DNA of 64,000 bases from an uncultured bacterium (GTDB taxonomy: Bacteria > Actinomycetota > Coriobacteriia > Coriobacteriales > Coriobacteriaceae), in the NCBI GenBank assembly GCA_905214465.1, contig CAJMMD010000008.1:1-64000 (forward strand), given 5' to 3'. Positions 9,969 to 19,902 of this stretch are shown here, piece by piece. The notes beneath the pieces are model-generated. The model worked only from the letters and a program-made list of their open reading frames with translations, was not told the DNA's origin and made no database searches. The position numbers and the translations under genes are program-made. Position 1 is the first letter of the stretch, and the number at the start of each line of letters is the position of its first letter.

Positions 9969-12900
9969 GTGCGCAGGAATTCCATTTTTACAAAACGGTG
10001 GGTGAAGGGAAGCGCGGTCCTCGTCGCCACTGCAGCGACGCTCGTGTTTGCCAATCCCCAGCAGGCGATTGCCACGCCACTCAAGGGCGTCGACTCAGCG
10101 ACCGTGTCCCAGTCTGCCTCGAATGTCGTCGACATCGATTTCGCTGACGGCATCAAGGGCCGTATTACGTTCCTTGAGGACGGTATTTTCCGTTATAACG
10201 TCGACCCCAAGGGTGAGTTTTCCGATTACGCCACACCGCGCAGTAAGTCCCACACGGCTAAAATCCAGGCTCAGCCCGATACCTCGGACACCTACAGCAA
10301 GCCGAGTGCGACGGTTGCCGACAAGGGCGACACTATCGAGATCACCGGCGGAAAGGCGACCGTGATCCTGGACAAGGCGACTGGCAAGATGAGTATCAAG
10401 TCAGGCGACCGTGTCGTGGTTTCCGAGTCCGCGTCCCTCGACCTTGATAAGAAGGGTACCGTCCAGACGCTCGCCAAGGAGAAGTCCGAGAACTTCTTTG
10501 GCGGCGGCACCCAGAACGGACGCTTCCTGCACACCAACCAGACCATCGCCATCTCCAACACGAACAACTGGACCGATGGCGGCGTTGCCTCGCCCAACCC
10601 GTTTTATTGGACGAGTGACGGCTACGGCGTACTCCGAAACACGTTTGCAGAGGGTTCCTACGACTTCGGTTCCACGGACTCATCGACGGTCACGACTTTG
10701 CACAGCGAGAATGAGTTTGATGCCTACTACTTCGTGGCGACCAACGAGGGCGCTTCGAACGTGGCAACCGAGATGCTGCAGGACTACTACAAGGTGACCG
10801 GTAACCCGGTACTGCTGCCCGAGTACGGGTTCTACCTTGGTCATCTTAATGCCTATAACCGTGATGGTTGGTCAACGACCTCGGGTCAAAAGAAGTGGGA
10901 GACCAAGGGCAGCAAGTCCTCGAGCGAGAAGGGCGACGTTAAGTACGAGTCTGGCATGTCGACGGGCTACAAGCTCGACGGCACACTTGCGGCCGAGACG
11001 CTCAACGGTGAGGGCCCTTCGGTTGATACCGAGAACATGAAAGCGACCGATTTCGACCGCCAGTTCTCTGCTCGGCAGGTTATCGATGACTACGAGGACA
11101 ACGACATGCCGCTCGGTTGGTTCCTGCCGAACGACGGCTACGGCGCCGGCTATGGCCAGAACGGTTACTACAAGACCGGCGGCGTCAACTCCGACGGAAC
11201 GAGCTCGACTGACCGTCTTAACGCTGTGCGTGCCAATGTCGACAACCTTAAGAAGTTCACCGAGTATGCCAACTCCAAGGGTGTGAGCACGGGCTTGTGG
11301 ACCCAGTCCAACCTTGAGCCCGACAGCAACTCCGAGACCCCGTGGCACCTGCTTCGCGACTTCGACGCCGAGGTCAAGACGGGAGGCATCTCTACCCTTA
11401 AGACCGACGTCGCCTGGGTTGGATCTGGCTACTCCTTTGGTCTTAATGGCATCAAGACAGCTTATGACACGGTGACGACCGGCGCCAACAAGCGCCCCAA
11501 CATCATCACACTCGATGGTTGGGCCGGCACGCAGCGCTTTGGCGGCATTTGGACCGGCGACCAGTATGGCGGTAACTGGGAATACATTCGCTTCCATATC
11601 CCCACGTATATCGGTCAGAGTCTTTCGGGCAACCCCAACATCGGCTCCGACATGGACGGCATCTTTGGCGGCGACCCCATCATCTCTGCGCGTGACTACC
11701 AGTGGAAGACGTTCACCCCCTCTATGCTTGACATGGACGGTTGGGGCACCTACCGTAAATCGCCCATGACGCACGGCGATCCCTACACAGGCATCTCGCG
11801 CTTCTACCTCAAGCTCAAGGCGCAGCTTATGCCCTATATCTACACGAGCGCGGCCTCGGCGGCCAACATCGACACGGGTAACGGCGATGCCGGCCTGCCC
11901 ATGATCCGCGCCATGCTGCTTTCCGACAACTCCGAGTACGCCGCAAGCACTTCGACGCAGTACCAGTATATGTTCGGTGAGAACTTCCTAGTGGCACCGG
12001 TGTATCAGGATACCCAGGCAGATGAGAACGGCAACGACATTCGCAATGGGATCTACCTCCCCAACTACGGCACCGACGAGAATCCCACCATCTGGATCGA
12101 CTACTTCTCGGGTAAGCAGTATCGCGGCGGCCAGGTTCTCAACAACTACGAGGCTCCGCTTTGGAAGCTGCCGCTGTTTGTGAAGGCCAACGCTATCGTG
12201 CCGATGTACGCCGAGAACAACAACCCCGAGGCCGTGAGCGACACCAACACCAAGGGTACCGACCGCAGCCAGCGTATCGTCGAGTTCTTCGCCACCGAGG
12301 GCGACGGCACCTTTACGCAGTACGAGGACGACGGCTCCTCCATCGAGAACAACACGACTGAGGACGATTCCTACGGCACGATCGACAATATCTCCTACGG
12401 TGAGCATGTGAGCACCGTCTACAGCTCCAAGGCCGCAGGCGGCACCGCGACCTTTACCGCCGAGGCCTCGCAGGGCGGCTACAACGGCTACGACTCCAAC
12501 CGCACCACGACCTTCGTGGCCAATGTGTCCGCCAAGCCCACGAGCGTTGTCGCCAAGAACGGCGGATCCGCACTCAACGTGGTTGAGGTCGACTCGCAGG
12601 AGACCTTTGACGCCGCGACCCCCGAGGCCGGCCAGGCGGTCTACTTCTACAGCGAGACCCCCAACCTCAACCACTACGGCAGCGATGCGGACGGCACCGA
12701 GGCCGAGCAGGGCGAGAGCTTCAACAACACCAAGATCACCACGAACCCCAAGGTCTACGTCAAGTTCGCGAAGACCGATGTTGCTGCAGCGGCGCAGACG
12801 CTTGAGCTGGGCGGTTTCGTGAACGCCGACGCCACGCTCACAGCCGATCGCCTCAACGAGAACCTCTCCGCACCCACGAACCTTGCTGCCCCCGAGGACG

Positions 12901-15900
12901 CCACGACCCCAACGAGCATCAAGCTCACCTGGGGAAAGGTCGATGGTGCTACCTCCTACGACCTTAAGGTCGACGGCACTGTGTTTGCCGTGGGTGATGC
13001 GGCCGAGTTCACGCACACCGACCTCGCCTACAATAGCAAGCACACCTACCAGATTCGTTCGCGCAACGCCGAAGGTTACTCCGCCTGGAGCGATGTGCTC
13101 GAGGCGAACTCCGCACTCGATCCGTGGCGGAACGTCCCCGACGCCGAGGAAATCACCTGGGAGGGCTCACTTTACGGCAGCCATAAGGCCGAGCTCGCCT
13201 TCGACCATGAGTTCCAGTCGGGCGACGGCGGTTTCCACTCCGGTGGCAACGATCTGGGCAAGGCGCTTACCGTTGACTATGGACGCGCTTACAAGCTCGA
13301 TAAGCTCGAGTACTATCCGCGCGATGACGCCGGCAACGGCACCGTGACCAAGATGCGTGTTGAGACGAGTCTCGATGGCGTCCACTGGACGAGCCAGGAG
13401 GTCGATTGGGCACGTTCCGCTGATTGTAAGACGGTAGCGTTTGACGGCACCGTGGCCGCCCGTTACGTGCGCATGACACCGCTCGCCTCGGTCGGCAATT
13501 TCTTCTCCGCGTCCGAGATTGCCATCTACAAGACCGACGGCACGGATGGCTTCGCCGTGGGCTCCAACCTCAACAAGGCCACGATCTCCGACGGAGACTA
13601 CTCCAACATGAAGAACTATCTGGGCCTCGAGAATCGCGAGCCCGATACCCCGACGTTCGGTTCGCAGATCCGCGACCACTTCGCCGACCTCAACGATAAC
13701 GGCGTTTACGACGTCTACGATTACTCGTTCACCATGGCGGGTCTTGACGGCGGCACTAAACAAAAGGGCAAGGTCGCAGGTTCGCTCGCGGTGATTCCGA
13801 GCAAGACCGAGGTCGAGGCCGGTGATGAGATCACCGTTGATGTCTATGCGGCCGACGCCAAGAACGTCAACGCCCTGGGCGCCCTCGTCAACTTCAAGAG
13901 CGACCAGTTCGAGTTTGTGTCCGAGAGCATCGCGCAGGACGGCTCGACTGCCGGCATGGAGAACCTGTCTCGCGAGAAGGTCCAGTTCGTGGACGGAACG
14001 CAGACTATCAATCTCGCCTTTGCCAACCGCGGCGATGGCAAGCTCTACAACGGTACTGGCGCGGTGGCGAGTTTCAAGCTCAAGGCCAAGACCGCCGGAA
14101 AGGTCGAACTGCCCTCGACATCTTGGCTTATCGGCCCGGCATGCGACGCACTTGAGTTTGCGAGCGACGGCACGGTGACGATGCCGGACGTTCCTCAGCC
14201 AACGGTCGCCGAGTACGCCCAGGATGCCTTCAACATCACGATGACCAACGATGAGCTCACGACCGACGACGGGACCAACGTCGAGAAACTTATCCAGCAG
14301 AAGAGCTATAACGCGCTGTTCGATAATAACGAGGGCGACAACGGCTTTGAGTTCCTGTGGAACTGGAGTGGCAACTGGGACAGCGAGGGTAAGCTACCGA
14401 GTTACGTGAAGCTTCCCACCACGATGACATTCGCATTTAAGACGCCGTCGAAACTCGATAGCGTCGAGGTCGTTAACCGCAACGGCGGCAACGGAACCGT
14501 ACAGAAGATCAAGGCCGTCGTGACGTTCGAGGATGGCTCGATCCAAGAGTTCGCGGGCGGGGAGTACGATTCCTTCCTGGCTCGCTACGCCTTTGACCTC
14601 TCTGCCGAGAACAAGGGCAAGAAGGCGACCAAGGTCGAGGTCACGCCGCTTGAGGCATCGGGTGACCAGATGCTCACACTGCGTGAGGTCAACTTCAACT
14701 ACACGCAGGGTGTCGAGGCCATCGAGGGTGTCGAGCTAGGCAAGAACCAGACCGAGTTCTTTGAAGGCGACATTACGCCCGTCGACGCCAAGGCTACGCC
14801 TGAGAGCGCTGGCTACCCCTATGTGACGGTCGAGAGCTCCGACCCCTCTGTGGTAAGCGTCTCCGCTGTTCAGGCTGGCGATAGCGTGAGCTACTACCTG
14901 CGTGCCAACAAGGCCGGCAAGGCAAAGATCACGGTGGCGTCGGTACTCGACCCCTCCAAGACCGCATCCTATGAGGTCGAGGTCAAGGCTGGTGTCGATA
15001 CCTCTGCGCTCGTGGCAGCGCTTTCCAAGGCCGCGGGCTACAGCGAGTCCGTCTACACCAAGGATTCCTATGCAGCTCTCACCACTGCGGTCGAGGCGGC
15101 TCGGAAGCTCCTCGACAGCGGCCAGGGCAGCTATAGCAAGAAGGATGTCGCAGACGCCACTGCCAAGATCGAGAAGGCAATCGACGGCCTCAAGATGCGC
15201 CCTGTCGATGAGAAGATCCTCATCAACACGCCCGAGAACCGCAAGAACGTCAAGGTGGCCGACTTCTCGAGTGAGGCCGACTACGAGGGCAGCAACGCCG
15301 TCAACGCTCTCGACGGCGACGAGCGGACGCTTTGGCACAGCGACTGGGCCCATGGGACCGGTATGCCCCAGTATCTGAGTGTCGACCTGGGCCGCGACTA
15401 CGATCTCACCGACGTTACATTCCTGCCGCGCCAGGACGGCGGCACTAACGGCGATATCTTCGAGGCCGAGATACTGGTCTCCGACACTGCCGACGGTTAT
15501 GAGATGGGCACCGCCGCGTCGATGGGTACGTTCGCCTTCGACAACGACGGCCGCGTGCTCACCGACCGTGGCGACTGGAAGCAGATGAGCTTTGGCGCCG
15601 CGCGCGGTCGCTACGTGACCGTCAAGGTGATTCACGCCGGCGGTGGCGACGTTGATGCCTACTGCAGCATGGCGGAGCTCAAGTTCTACGGTACGGCCGT
15701 CCCCGATCCGGTGGCGAAGGATGATCTCGCTACCGCGATCGAAAAGGTTGATGCCGAGGTTGCTGCCGGCGACCTCAAGGCCGGTGACTACACCGAGGCC
15801 TCCTGGACGGCGCTCGAGAACGCCCTGGCGAGCGCCCGCGCCATCTTGAGCGATGAGGACGCCACGCAGGACGAGGTCGACCAGGCGCTCAGGGCGCTCG

Positions 15901-16382
15901 AGAGCGCCCGCGGCGCGCTCGAGAAGACCCCGGTGGTCCCGGTCGAGAATCCGACTAAGAAGCAGCTCAAGGCCCTGGTCAAGCAGGCGAAGGAGACTGA
16001 CACCAGGGGCAAGACGGACGAGTCTGTCAAGGCCCTGACGGATGCCATTACCTACGCCGAGGATATCTTGGGTGATGAGAATGCTTCCGACACCCAGCTC
16101 CAGGCGGCCTATGACCAGCTCAAGCTGGCCATTGAGAGCCTCAGGGATGCCGACTCCGGCAACCAGGGCGGCTCGGGCAACCAGGGTTCCGGCAATGGCT
16201 CGAACGGCGGCAACCAGGCGGGCAAGCCCGCAGGCGACAAGGCCCAGGGCAGCAAGAAGAACGGTTCGGCGATCCCCAATACCGGCGACCAGACGGCGGC
16301 GACCGTCGTGACCGTCGGTGGTCTCGGCGCCATCATCGCCGCGATCGGCGCTTTCTTCCATCGTCGCAGCAAGGCCAAGTAG
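9969..16382 (+). CDS. Giant secreted, wall-anchored glycoside hydrolase family 31 protein
   Basis: 2,137 residues starting at a GTG five bases after AAAGGAG. Signal peptide ~1-35. The GH31 catalytic domain runs ~120-760: the nucleophile is probably Asp480 in LKTDVAWVG, the acid/base Asp531 in IWTGDQYGG, and PMIRAM/FLVAPVY motifs follow. Then a C-terminal beta-sandwich to ~870, FN3 (967-1048), an F5/8C carbohydrate-binding domain (1051-1188), a dockerin-like Ca-binding segment DLNDNGVYDVYDY (~1240), a cohesin-like domain (1271-1404), another F5/8C-like domain (1428-1580) and an Ig-like domain (1585-1674). FIVAR modules lie at ~1677-1742, 1918-1986 and 1996-2059, with a further F5/8C domain at 1751-1911. 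The C-terminus is IPNTGD (2102), a hydrophobic helix and RRSKAK, a sortase signal. It probably trims alpha-linked sugars from host or dietary glycans at the cell surface. Mucin GalNAc is possible by analogy, unproven. Confidence 0.88.
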   Translation: MRRNSIFTKRWVKGSAVLVATAATLVFANPQQAIATPLKGVDSATVSQSASNVVDIDFADGIKGRITFLEDGIFRYNVDPKGEFSDYATPRSKSHTAKIQAQPDTSDTYSKPSATVADKGDTIEITGGKATVILDKATGKMSIKSGDRVVVSESASLDLDKKGTVQTLAKEKSENFFGGGTQNGRFLHTNQTIAISNTNNWTDGGVASPNPFYWTSDGYGVLRNTFAEGSYDFGSTDSSTVTTLHSENEFDAYYFVATNEGASNVATEMLQDYYKVTGNPVLLPEYGFYLGHLNAYNRDGWSTTSGQKKWETKGSKSSSEKGDVKYESGMSTGYKLDGTLAAETLNGEGPSVDTENMKATDFDRQFSARQVIDDYEDNDMPLGWFLPNDGYGAGYGQNGYYKTGGVNSDGTSSTDRLNAVRANVDNLKKFTEYANSKGVSTGLWTQSNLEPDSNSETPWHLLRDFDAEVKTGGISTLKTDVAWVGSGYSFGLNGIKTAYDTVTTGANKRPNIITLDGWAGTQRFGGIWTGDQYGGNWEYIRFHIPTYIGQSLSGNPNIGSDMDGIFGGDPIISARDYQWKTFTPSMLDMDGWGTYRKSPMTHGDPYTGISRFYLKLKAQLMPYIYTSAASAANIDTGNGDAGLPMIRAMLLSDNSEYAASTSTQYQYMFGENFLVAPVYQDTQADENGNDIRNGIYLPNYGTDENPTIWIDYFSGKQYRGGQVLNNYEAPLWKLPLFVKANAIVPMYAENNNPEAVSDTNTKGTDRSQRIVEFFATEGDGTFTQYEDDGSSIENNTTEDDSYGTIDNISYGEHVSTVYSSKAAGGTATFTAEASQGGYNGYDSNRTTTFVANVSAKPTSVVAKNGGSALNVVEVDSQETFDAATPEAGQAVYFYSETPNLNHYGSDADGTEAEQGESFNNTKITTNPKVYVKFAKTDVAAAAQTLELGGFVNADATLTADRLNENLSAPTNLAAPEDATTPTSIKLTWGKVDGATSYDLKVDGTVFAVGDAAEFTHTDLAYNSKHTYQIRSRNAEGYSAWSDVLEANSALDPWRNVPDAEEITWEGSLYGSHKAELAFDHEFQSGDGGFHSGGNDLGKALTVDYGRAYKLDKLEYYPRDDAGNGTVTKMRVETSLDGVHWTSQEVDWARSADCKTVAFDGTVAARYVRMTPLASVGNFFSASEIAIYKTDGTDGFAVGSNLNKATISDGDYSNMKNYLGLENREPDTPTFGSQIRDHFADLNDNGVYDVYDYSFTMAGLDGGTKQKGKVAGSLAVIPSKTEVEAGDEITVDVYAADAKNVNALGALVNFKSDQFEFVSESIAQDGSTAGMENLSREKVQFVDGTQTINLAFANRGDGKLYNGTGAVASFKLKAKTAGKVELPSTSWLIGPACDALEFASDGTVTMPDVPQPTVAEYAQDAFNITMTNDELTTDDGTNVEKLIQQKSYNALFDNNEGDNGFEFLWNWSGNWDSEGKLPSYVKLPTTMTFAFKTPSKLDSVEVVNRNGGNGTVQKIKAVVTFEDGSIQEFAGGEYDSFLARYAFDLSAENKGKKATKVEVTPLEASGDQMLTLREVNFNYTQGVEAIEGVELGKNQTEFFEGDITPVDAKATPESAGYPYVTVESSDPSVVSVSAVQAGDSVSYYLRANKAGKAKITVASVLDPSKTASYEVEVKAGVDTSALVAALSKAAGYSESVYTKDSYAALTTAVEAARKLLDSGQGSYSKKDVADATAKIEKAIDGLKMRPVDEKILINTPENRKNVKVADFSSEADYEGSNAVNALDGDERTLWHSDWAHGTGMPQYLSVDLGRDYDLTDVTFLPRQDGGTNGDIFEAEILVSDTADGYEMGTAASMGTFAFDNDGRVLTDRGDWKQMSFGAARGRYVTVKVIHAGGGDVDAYCSMAELKFYGTAVPDPVAKDDLATAIEKVDAEVAAGDLKAGDYTEASWTALENALASARAILSDEDATQDEVDQALRALESARGALEKTPVVPVENPTKKQLKALVKQAKETDTRGKTDESVKALTDAITYAEDILGDENASDTQLQAAYDQLKLAIESLRDADSGNQGGSGNQGSGNGSNGGNQAGKPAGDKAQGSKKNGSAIPNTGDQTAATVVTVGGLGAIIAAIGAFFHRRSKAK

Positions 16383-16402
16383 CCCCAGCAACAGCTAAGC
16401 AA

Positions 16403-16444
16403 GCGTGCCCGCCGTCCCACCCAAGGACGGTGGGCATGCTTTTT
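16403..16444 (+). terminator. Rho-independent terminator after the GH31 gene
   Basis: GCGTGCCCGCCGTCC (16403-16417) pairs with GGACGGTGGGCATGC (16425-16439) with a single mismatch, and TTTTT follows. Confidence 0.9.
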
Positions 16445-16527
16445 GAATGTAGGCGGAAAGCTCCGACCCTTCGGCCTTAATCTCGCAAAGCATTCCGTCT
16501 CTCACCGAACACATCGGCATCGGTGGC

Positions 16528-16533
16528 TATACT
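16528..16533 (+). promoter_or_regulatory. Possible -10 box of purE
   Basis: TATACT lies 66 bases before the purE start. No clear -35 hexamer sits 16-18 bases upstream, so this is weak. Confidence 0.35.
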
Positions 16534-16599
16534 TGAATTATTTGCAGTTAAGGGTCGCGGATTCGCTGCGTCACCGCTCTCAACAGGAGGTCTATGTTT

Positions 16600-17064
16600 A
16601 TGGCAGATCAGAAGCCGGTTGTCGGGATCATCATGGGTTCCAAGTCCGATCTGGGCGTTATGGAAGGCTGCACCGCCGAGCTCGAGGCACTGGGTGTGCC
16701 CTATGAGCTCGTCATTGCGAGCGCGCACCGCACGCCGGCGAAGGTCCACGACTGGGCTTCGACTGCCGCCGATCGCGGTATCAAAGTGATTATCGCCGCC
16801 GCCGGCAAGGCCGCTCACTTGGGTGGTGTCGTGGCTGCCTTTACGCCGCTGCCGGTTATCGGCGTGCCTATGAAGACGAGTGACCTGGGCGGCATGGATT
16901 CGCTGCTGTCGATGGTGCAGATGCCTTCGGGCGTGCCCGTGGCCTGCGTTGCCATCAACGGCGCCAAGAACGCCGCCATCTATGCCACACAGATTCTGGG
17001 TGCTTGCGACCCCGAGTACCGCAAGGTTATCGAGAAGATGAAGCAGGAGATGGCTGACGCCTAA
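16600..17064 (+). CDS. purE: N5-carboxyaminoimidazole ribonucleotide mutase
   Basis: A 154-residue class I PurE that moves the carboxylate of N5-CAIR to give CAIR in purine synthesis. Family motifs are GSKSDL near the start, SAHRTP (~40-45), AAAGKAAHLGGVVA (~70-84) and the conserved PVIGVP with the SLLSMVQMPSGVPVA segment. The length is normal. AGGAGG at 16585-16590 serves two in-frame ATGs, 16594 and 16600; 16600 has the better spacing. The usual partner purK is not next to it; purF, purM and purN lie 3-6 kb downstream behind unrelated genes. Confidence 0.95.
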   Translation: MADQKPVVGIIMGSKSDLGVMEGCTAELEALGVPYELVIASAHRTPAKVHDWASTAADRGIKVIIAAAGKAAHLGGVVAAFTPLPVIGVPMKTSDLGGMDSLLSMVQMPSGVPVACVAINGAKNAAIYATQILGACDPEYRKVIEKMKQEMADA

Positions 17065-17099
17065 GCGTTCCGCCGTTTCACCGCAGTATAAGGAGAGCC

Positions 17100-18098
17100 A
17101 TGTCCGATTATCAGGGAAAACGATTCAAGGCTTCTCAGATTCCCGATCCGTCGAAGCCGGGTGCTGCCCGTGCGGCGCAGCAGGGTCGGACATCCTCTCC
17201 TCAGCAGCCGCGCGCGCCGCGCCCCGTGACACCGGCGACGCATCGTCGACAGGACGCGCCGGCCGCATATCGTCCTTCGTCTTATAGCTCCGCTAAGAAG
17301 CCGCCCCGGTCTTCATCGCATGCCGCGCCGTCGGATCGCACCGAGCCGCCGTGCAAAAAGCGCCACTCCATTATTCCCATTCTGCTCATCATCATCGGTA
17401 TCGGTCTGATTGTCGCCGCCGCCGCTATTTTTATTAATGCCCAGATTGGCTATAAGCAGGCGAGCGATTCGTATCAGAAAATCGAGAAGCAATATGTAAG
17501 CGATAAGGACGCCAGCGGCGTGCCGATTATCGACTTTGATGCGCTTGCTCAGACGAACCCCGAGATTGTGGGTTGGATTTACGTGCCGGGAACCAACATC
17601 AACTATCCCGTGGTGCAGACCAACAACAACTCCAAATACCTCAACACGCTGTTCGATGGCACGTCTAACGCCTCGGGTGCCATCTTCTTGGATAGCGATG
17701 ACACCGCGCCGGGAATGGTCGACCAGCAGACCACGATCTACGGCCACCATATGAACGACGGATCGATGTTCAACGTGATTTCGGACACCACTGATCAGGC
17801 GACGTTCGATAGCATCGAGTTTGTGTACTACATCACGCGCGATGCGACGTATAAGCTGCGTCCGCTGGCGACCAAGGTGGTCGAGGACACGTATGCCAAG
17901 GCGCGCACGACCAATTTTGAGGGCGACGACGGACTCAAGAACTACCTGTCCGAGATGCTCGACGGCGCTTCTGCCGTGGCGAGTGATGCCACCGATCGTG
18001 CCGCTTCGGCAACTAAGGTTGTAACGCTTGTGACCTGTCGTTCGCTGTCGCTGAGCAACACACGCGCCGTCATGGTGCTCACGCCGGTCGAGGAATAA
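17100..18098 (+). CDS. Class B sortase
   Basis: 332 residues: a basic, proline-rich cytoplasmic tail (1-87), one transmembrane helix (~89-112), and an extracytoplasmic sortase domain (~145-330). The catalytic triad is visible as His216 in IYGHHMND, Cys313 in TLVTCRS and Arg322 in SNTRAVM. Class B sortases cleave LPxTG-like signals and join proteins to the wall, to pilins or to haem proteins. The window holds four potential substrates: IPNTGD in the GH31 protein and LAATGD, LAATGD and LAGTGD in the 32-43 kb proteins. Whether this sortase or another one processes them cannot be told. The N-terminal tail is unusually long. It starts 35 bases after purE. Confidence 0.88.
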   Translation: MSDYQGKRFKASQIPDPSKPGAARAAQQGRTSSPQQPRAPRPVTPATHRRQDAPAAYRPSSYSSAKKPPRSSSHAAPSDRTEPPCKKRHSIIPILLIIIGIGLIVAAAAIFINAQIGYKQASDSYQKIEKQYVSDKDASGVPIIDFDALAQTNPEIVGWIYVPGTNINYPVVQTNNNSKYLNTLFDGTSNASGAIFLDSDDTAPGMVDQQTTIYGHHMNDGSMFNVISDTTDQATFDSIEFVYYITRDATYKLRPLATKVVEDTYAKARTTNFEGDDGLKNYLSEMLDGASAVASDATDRAASATKVVTLVTCRSLSLSNTRAVMVLTPVEE

Positions 18099-18107
18099 GT
18101 TGTTCGA

Positions 18108-18144
18108 GAGTAGCTAAAAAGGCCCCGTCCCAAATTGGCTACTC
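18108..18144. repeat. Hairpin with CCCCGTCCC core
   Basis: GAGTAGCTA (18108-18116) pairs with TGGCTACTC (18136-18144), one G-T pair, around a GGCCCCGTCCC core. Read on the minus strand the core is GGGACGGGGCC, a likely variant of the GGGGACAG hairpin family found elsewhere in the window. It lies between the sortase and the MoaE-like gene. Confidence 0.5.
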
Positions 18145-18165
18145 GACGACGGTAAGGGAGAAATG

Positions 18166-18582
18166 ATGCTCGAGAGTGGCAAATTGATGCCTTCGATTGA
18201 TGCTTGGCTGCGCGAGGCCAAGGCCGATGCTTCGGCGGCAGGCTGTGGGATGTATCTGACGCATAACGGTGTGGTGCGCGCGACGCCCAAGGCTGAGGTG
18301 CGCGGAGTCGAGACCGATGGCGTGGCGCCTGGGCATAAGGTGGGCGGCATGGTGTTTGGCTTCGATGCTCAGAAGGTGCAGGCTGCTATCGAGGCGACGC
18401 GTGCGATGCCGGGTATCGGCTATGTGCGTGTGTGGCTGGCAAGCGGCGAGCTTGCCGTAGGTGACGACATCATGCTCGTGCTCATCGGCGGGGACATTCG
18501 CCCGCACGTGGTCGATGCGCTGCAGGCGCTCGTTGGCACCATTAAGAACGAATGCGTGAGTGAGGTCGAGCGCGAGGCGTAG
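18166..18582 (+). CDS. MoaE-like protein (molybdopterin synthase large-subunit family)
   Basis: 138 residues resembling MoaE: an N-terminal strand region containing GVVRATP (the MoaE GxVR position), a central alpha/beta part, and the C-terminal VGDDIMLVLIGGDIRPHV followed by a helix with ALVGTIKNEC. MoaE forms the catalytic subunit of molybdopterin synthase. The typical catalytic lysine segment near the C-terminus (KK/WKKE) is not evident, so it may be a non-canonical member. No other moa gene is nearby. Two adjacent ATGs (18163, 18166) follow AAGGGAG; the second has better spacing. Confidence 0.6.
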   Translation: MLESGKLMPSIDAWLREAKADASAAGCGMYLTHNGVVRATPKAEVRGVETDGVAPGHKVGGMVFGFDAQKVQAAIEATRAMPGIGYVRVWLASGELAVGDDIMLVLIGGDIRPHVVDALQALVGTIKNECVSEVEREA

Positions 18583-18615
18583 AGGCTTGCGTCGATAGAA
18601 GGATCGTTTATAAAA

Positions 18616-18652
18616 ATGCCCACCGGTACGTGTGATACCGGCGGGCATTTTG
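18616..18652. terminator. Terminator-like hairpin between convergent genes
   Basis: ATGCCCACCGGTA pairs with TACCGGCGGGCAT (one mismatch) and TTTT follows. It probably ends the MoaE-like gene on the plus strand and may slow the convergent minus-strand gene. Confidence 0.75.
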
Positions 18653-18672
18653 CGTTTTGGGCGCGGTGGGCG

Positions 18673-19902
18673 CTACACGCGCGTCGCATCCTTGGGGCTC
18701 ATGGTCATGCTCTGGAAGCGGTTTTCCATGTACTCGTTATCGAAGTGCTCTCCGTAGAACTGTGCGACGGGAATGTCCGGCTCCGTGCCGTTAACGCGCT
18801 GGTACCAGTAGTCGAGCGACTGCAGCGTCATGACGCCGTCGACCAGCATGATAACGGTAAAGATGACGGTGGCCGAGTAGCGGCTCTTCCAGGGGATCTT
18901 GTTGATAAGCTTAAGCAGCCTCGGCAGCAGCAGCTTGATCCAGATGAGGCCGCCCAGGCCCCACAGGCAGGCGAAGCCCGTGCAGGTGCGTCCGCCCGTG
19001 AGGACCACGAGCGGATCGGGCAAACCGAACAGCGTTATGTGCGAGTAGCTCCACGAGACCACGCCAAACGCGGTCTGCATAAACCAGCCCACGAACACCT
19101 CAAAGCTGGCGCCGAGCAGGGCGCTCACCAGGAAAATGATGATGGGGTTCTTTTTGTAGAAGCGGTTAAGCACCATGGTCATGAGCACGGCGCCAAATCC
19201 GTAGATGGGACTGAAGGGACCAAACAGCATGCCGGCGCGGTTCTGGTAGACGCCCGGGTCGTCGACCGTCATGTGCCAGATGTCCTCGGCGATCAGGCCG
19301 AGCACGCAGCAGACAAAGAACACCCAGAACAGGTTGAAGTAGTTGAGCTTGATGTAGCCTTCGCCGGTTTCATCGCGCCCGAGCATGCCCTCGGCGGCGG
19401 CGTCGCGGTCGAGCATCTCCTGCAGGCGGCGCTGCAGTTCGCGCTCCTGACGAAGCGTGGGGTCGACGGTTGCCGAAAGTGCAACGAGGATGCCGAGCTG
19501 GATCGCGGGACGCAGCAGGAAGGGCCCGATGCCCTGGAGCATCACGTCGACCAAAAGCTCGACGACGGTGAATGCAATAAGGATGTAGGACAGGCGGGCG
19601 GCGTTGCGGCGCTGGTTCTTGATAAGGTCCAGGCCAAAGATGATTAGGATGACGGCACTTGCCGCAGAGAGCATGATGCCGGCGACGATAAGGCCGACTG
19701 CGACGAGCGTGTTGTCGCCGAGCTTTTCGGTGGCGTTGCCGTTAACAAGTGCCGTGATGACCTGCCACATAAAGGCAGCGACCGACGGGAGCGTGCCCAC
19801 GCCGGAAAGGATGCACAGGACAGCGTACACCTTAATGATGAGGGGGATCTTCTTGACCTCCGTGGCGCTGGGGACGCTGGGGTCGAGTTCGTTTCGATCC
19901 AT
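18673..19902 (-). CDS. Putative type-IV ABC-transporter-like membrane protein (PF06541-like)
   Basis: A 409-residue multi-span membrane protein. Four hydrophobic helices lie in the first ~150 residues, then a charged segment rich in R, E and D (~152-185, possibly coiled coil), then a second membrane region. That second region contains GPFSPIYGFGAVL and a GASFEVFVGWFM segment, which resembles the 'putative ABC-transporter type IV' family of Firmicutes and Actinobacteria. Function is unknown. Transcribed alone and convergent with the MoaE-like gene; its start faces purF across a 296-base divergent gap. Confidence 0.72.
   Translation of the reverse strand: MDRNELDPSVPSATEVKKIPLIIKVYAVLCILSGVGTLPSVAAFMWQVITALVNGNATEKLGDNTLVAVGLIVAGIMLSAASAVILIIFGLDLIKNQRRNAARLSYILIAFTVVELLVDVMLQGIGPFLLRPAIQLGILVALSATVDPTLRQERELQRRLQEMLDRDAAAEGMLGRDETGEGYIKLNYFNLFWVFFVCCVLGLIAEDIWHMTVDDPGVYQNRAGMLFGPFSPIYGFGAVLMTMVLNRFYKKNPIIIFLVSALLGASFEVFVGWFMQTAFGVVSWSYSHITLFGLPDPLVVLTGGRTCTGFACLWGLGGLIWIKLLLPRLLKLINKIPWKSRYSATVIFTVIMLVDGVMTLQSLDYWYQRVNGTEPDIPVAQFYGEHFDNEYMENRFQSMTMSPKDATRV

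Noticed and set aside
18616..19647. Plus-strand frame opposite the PF06541-like membrane protein
   Set aside because: It starts within a terminator and encodes a low-complexity charged protein; the minus-strand frame has clear membrane helices and a family match.
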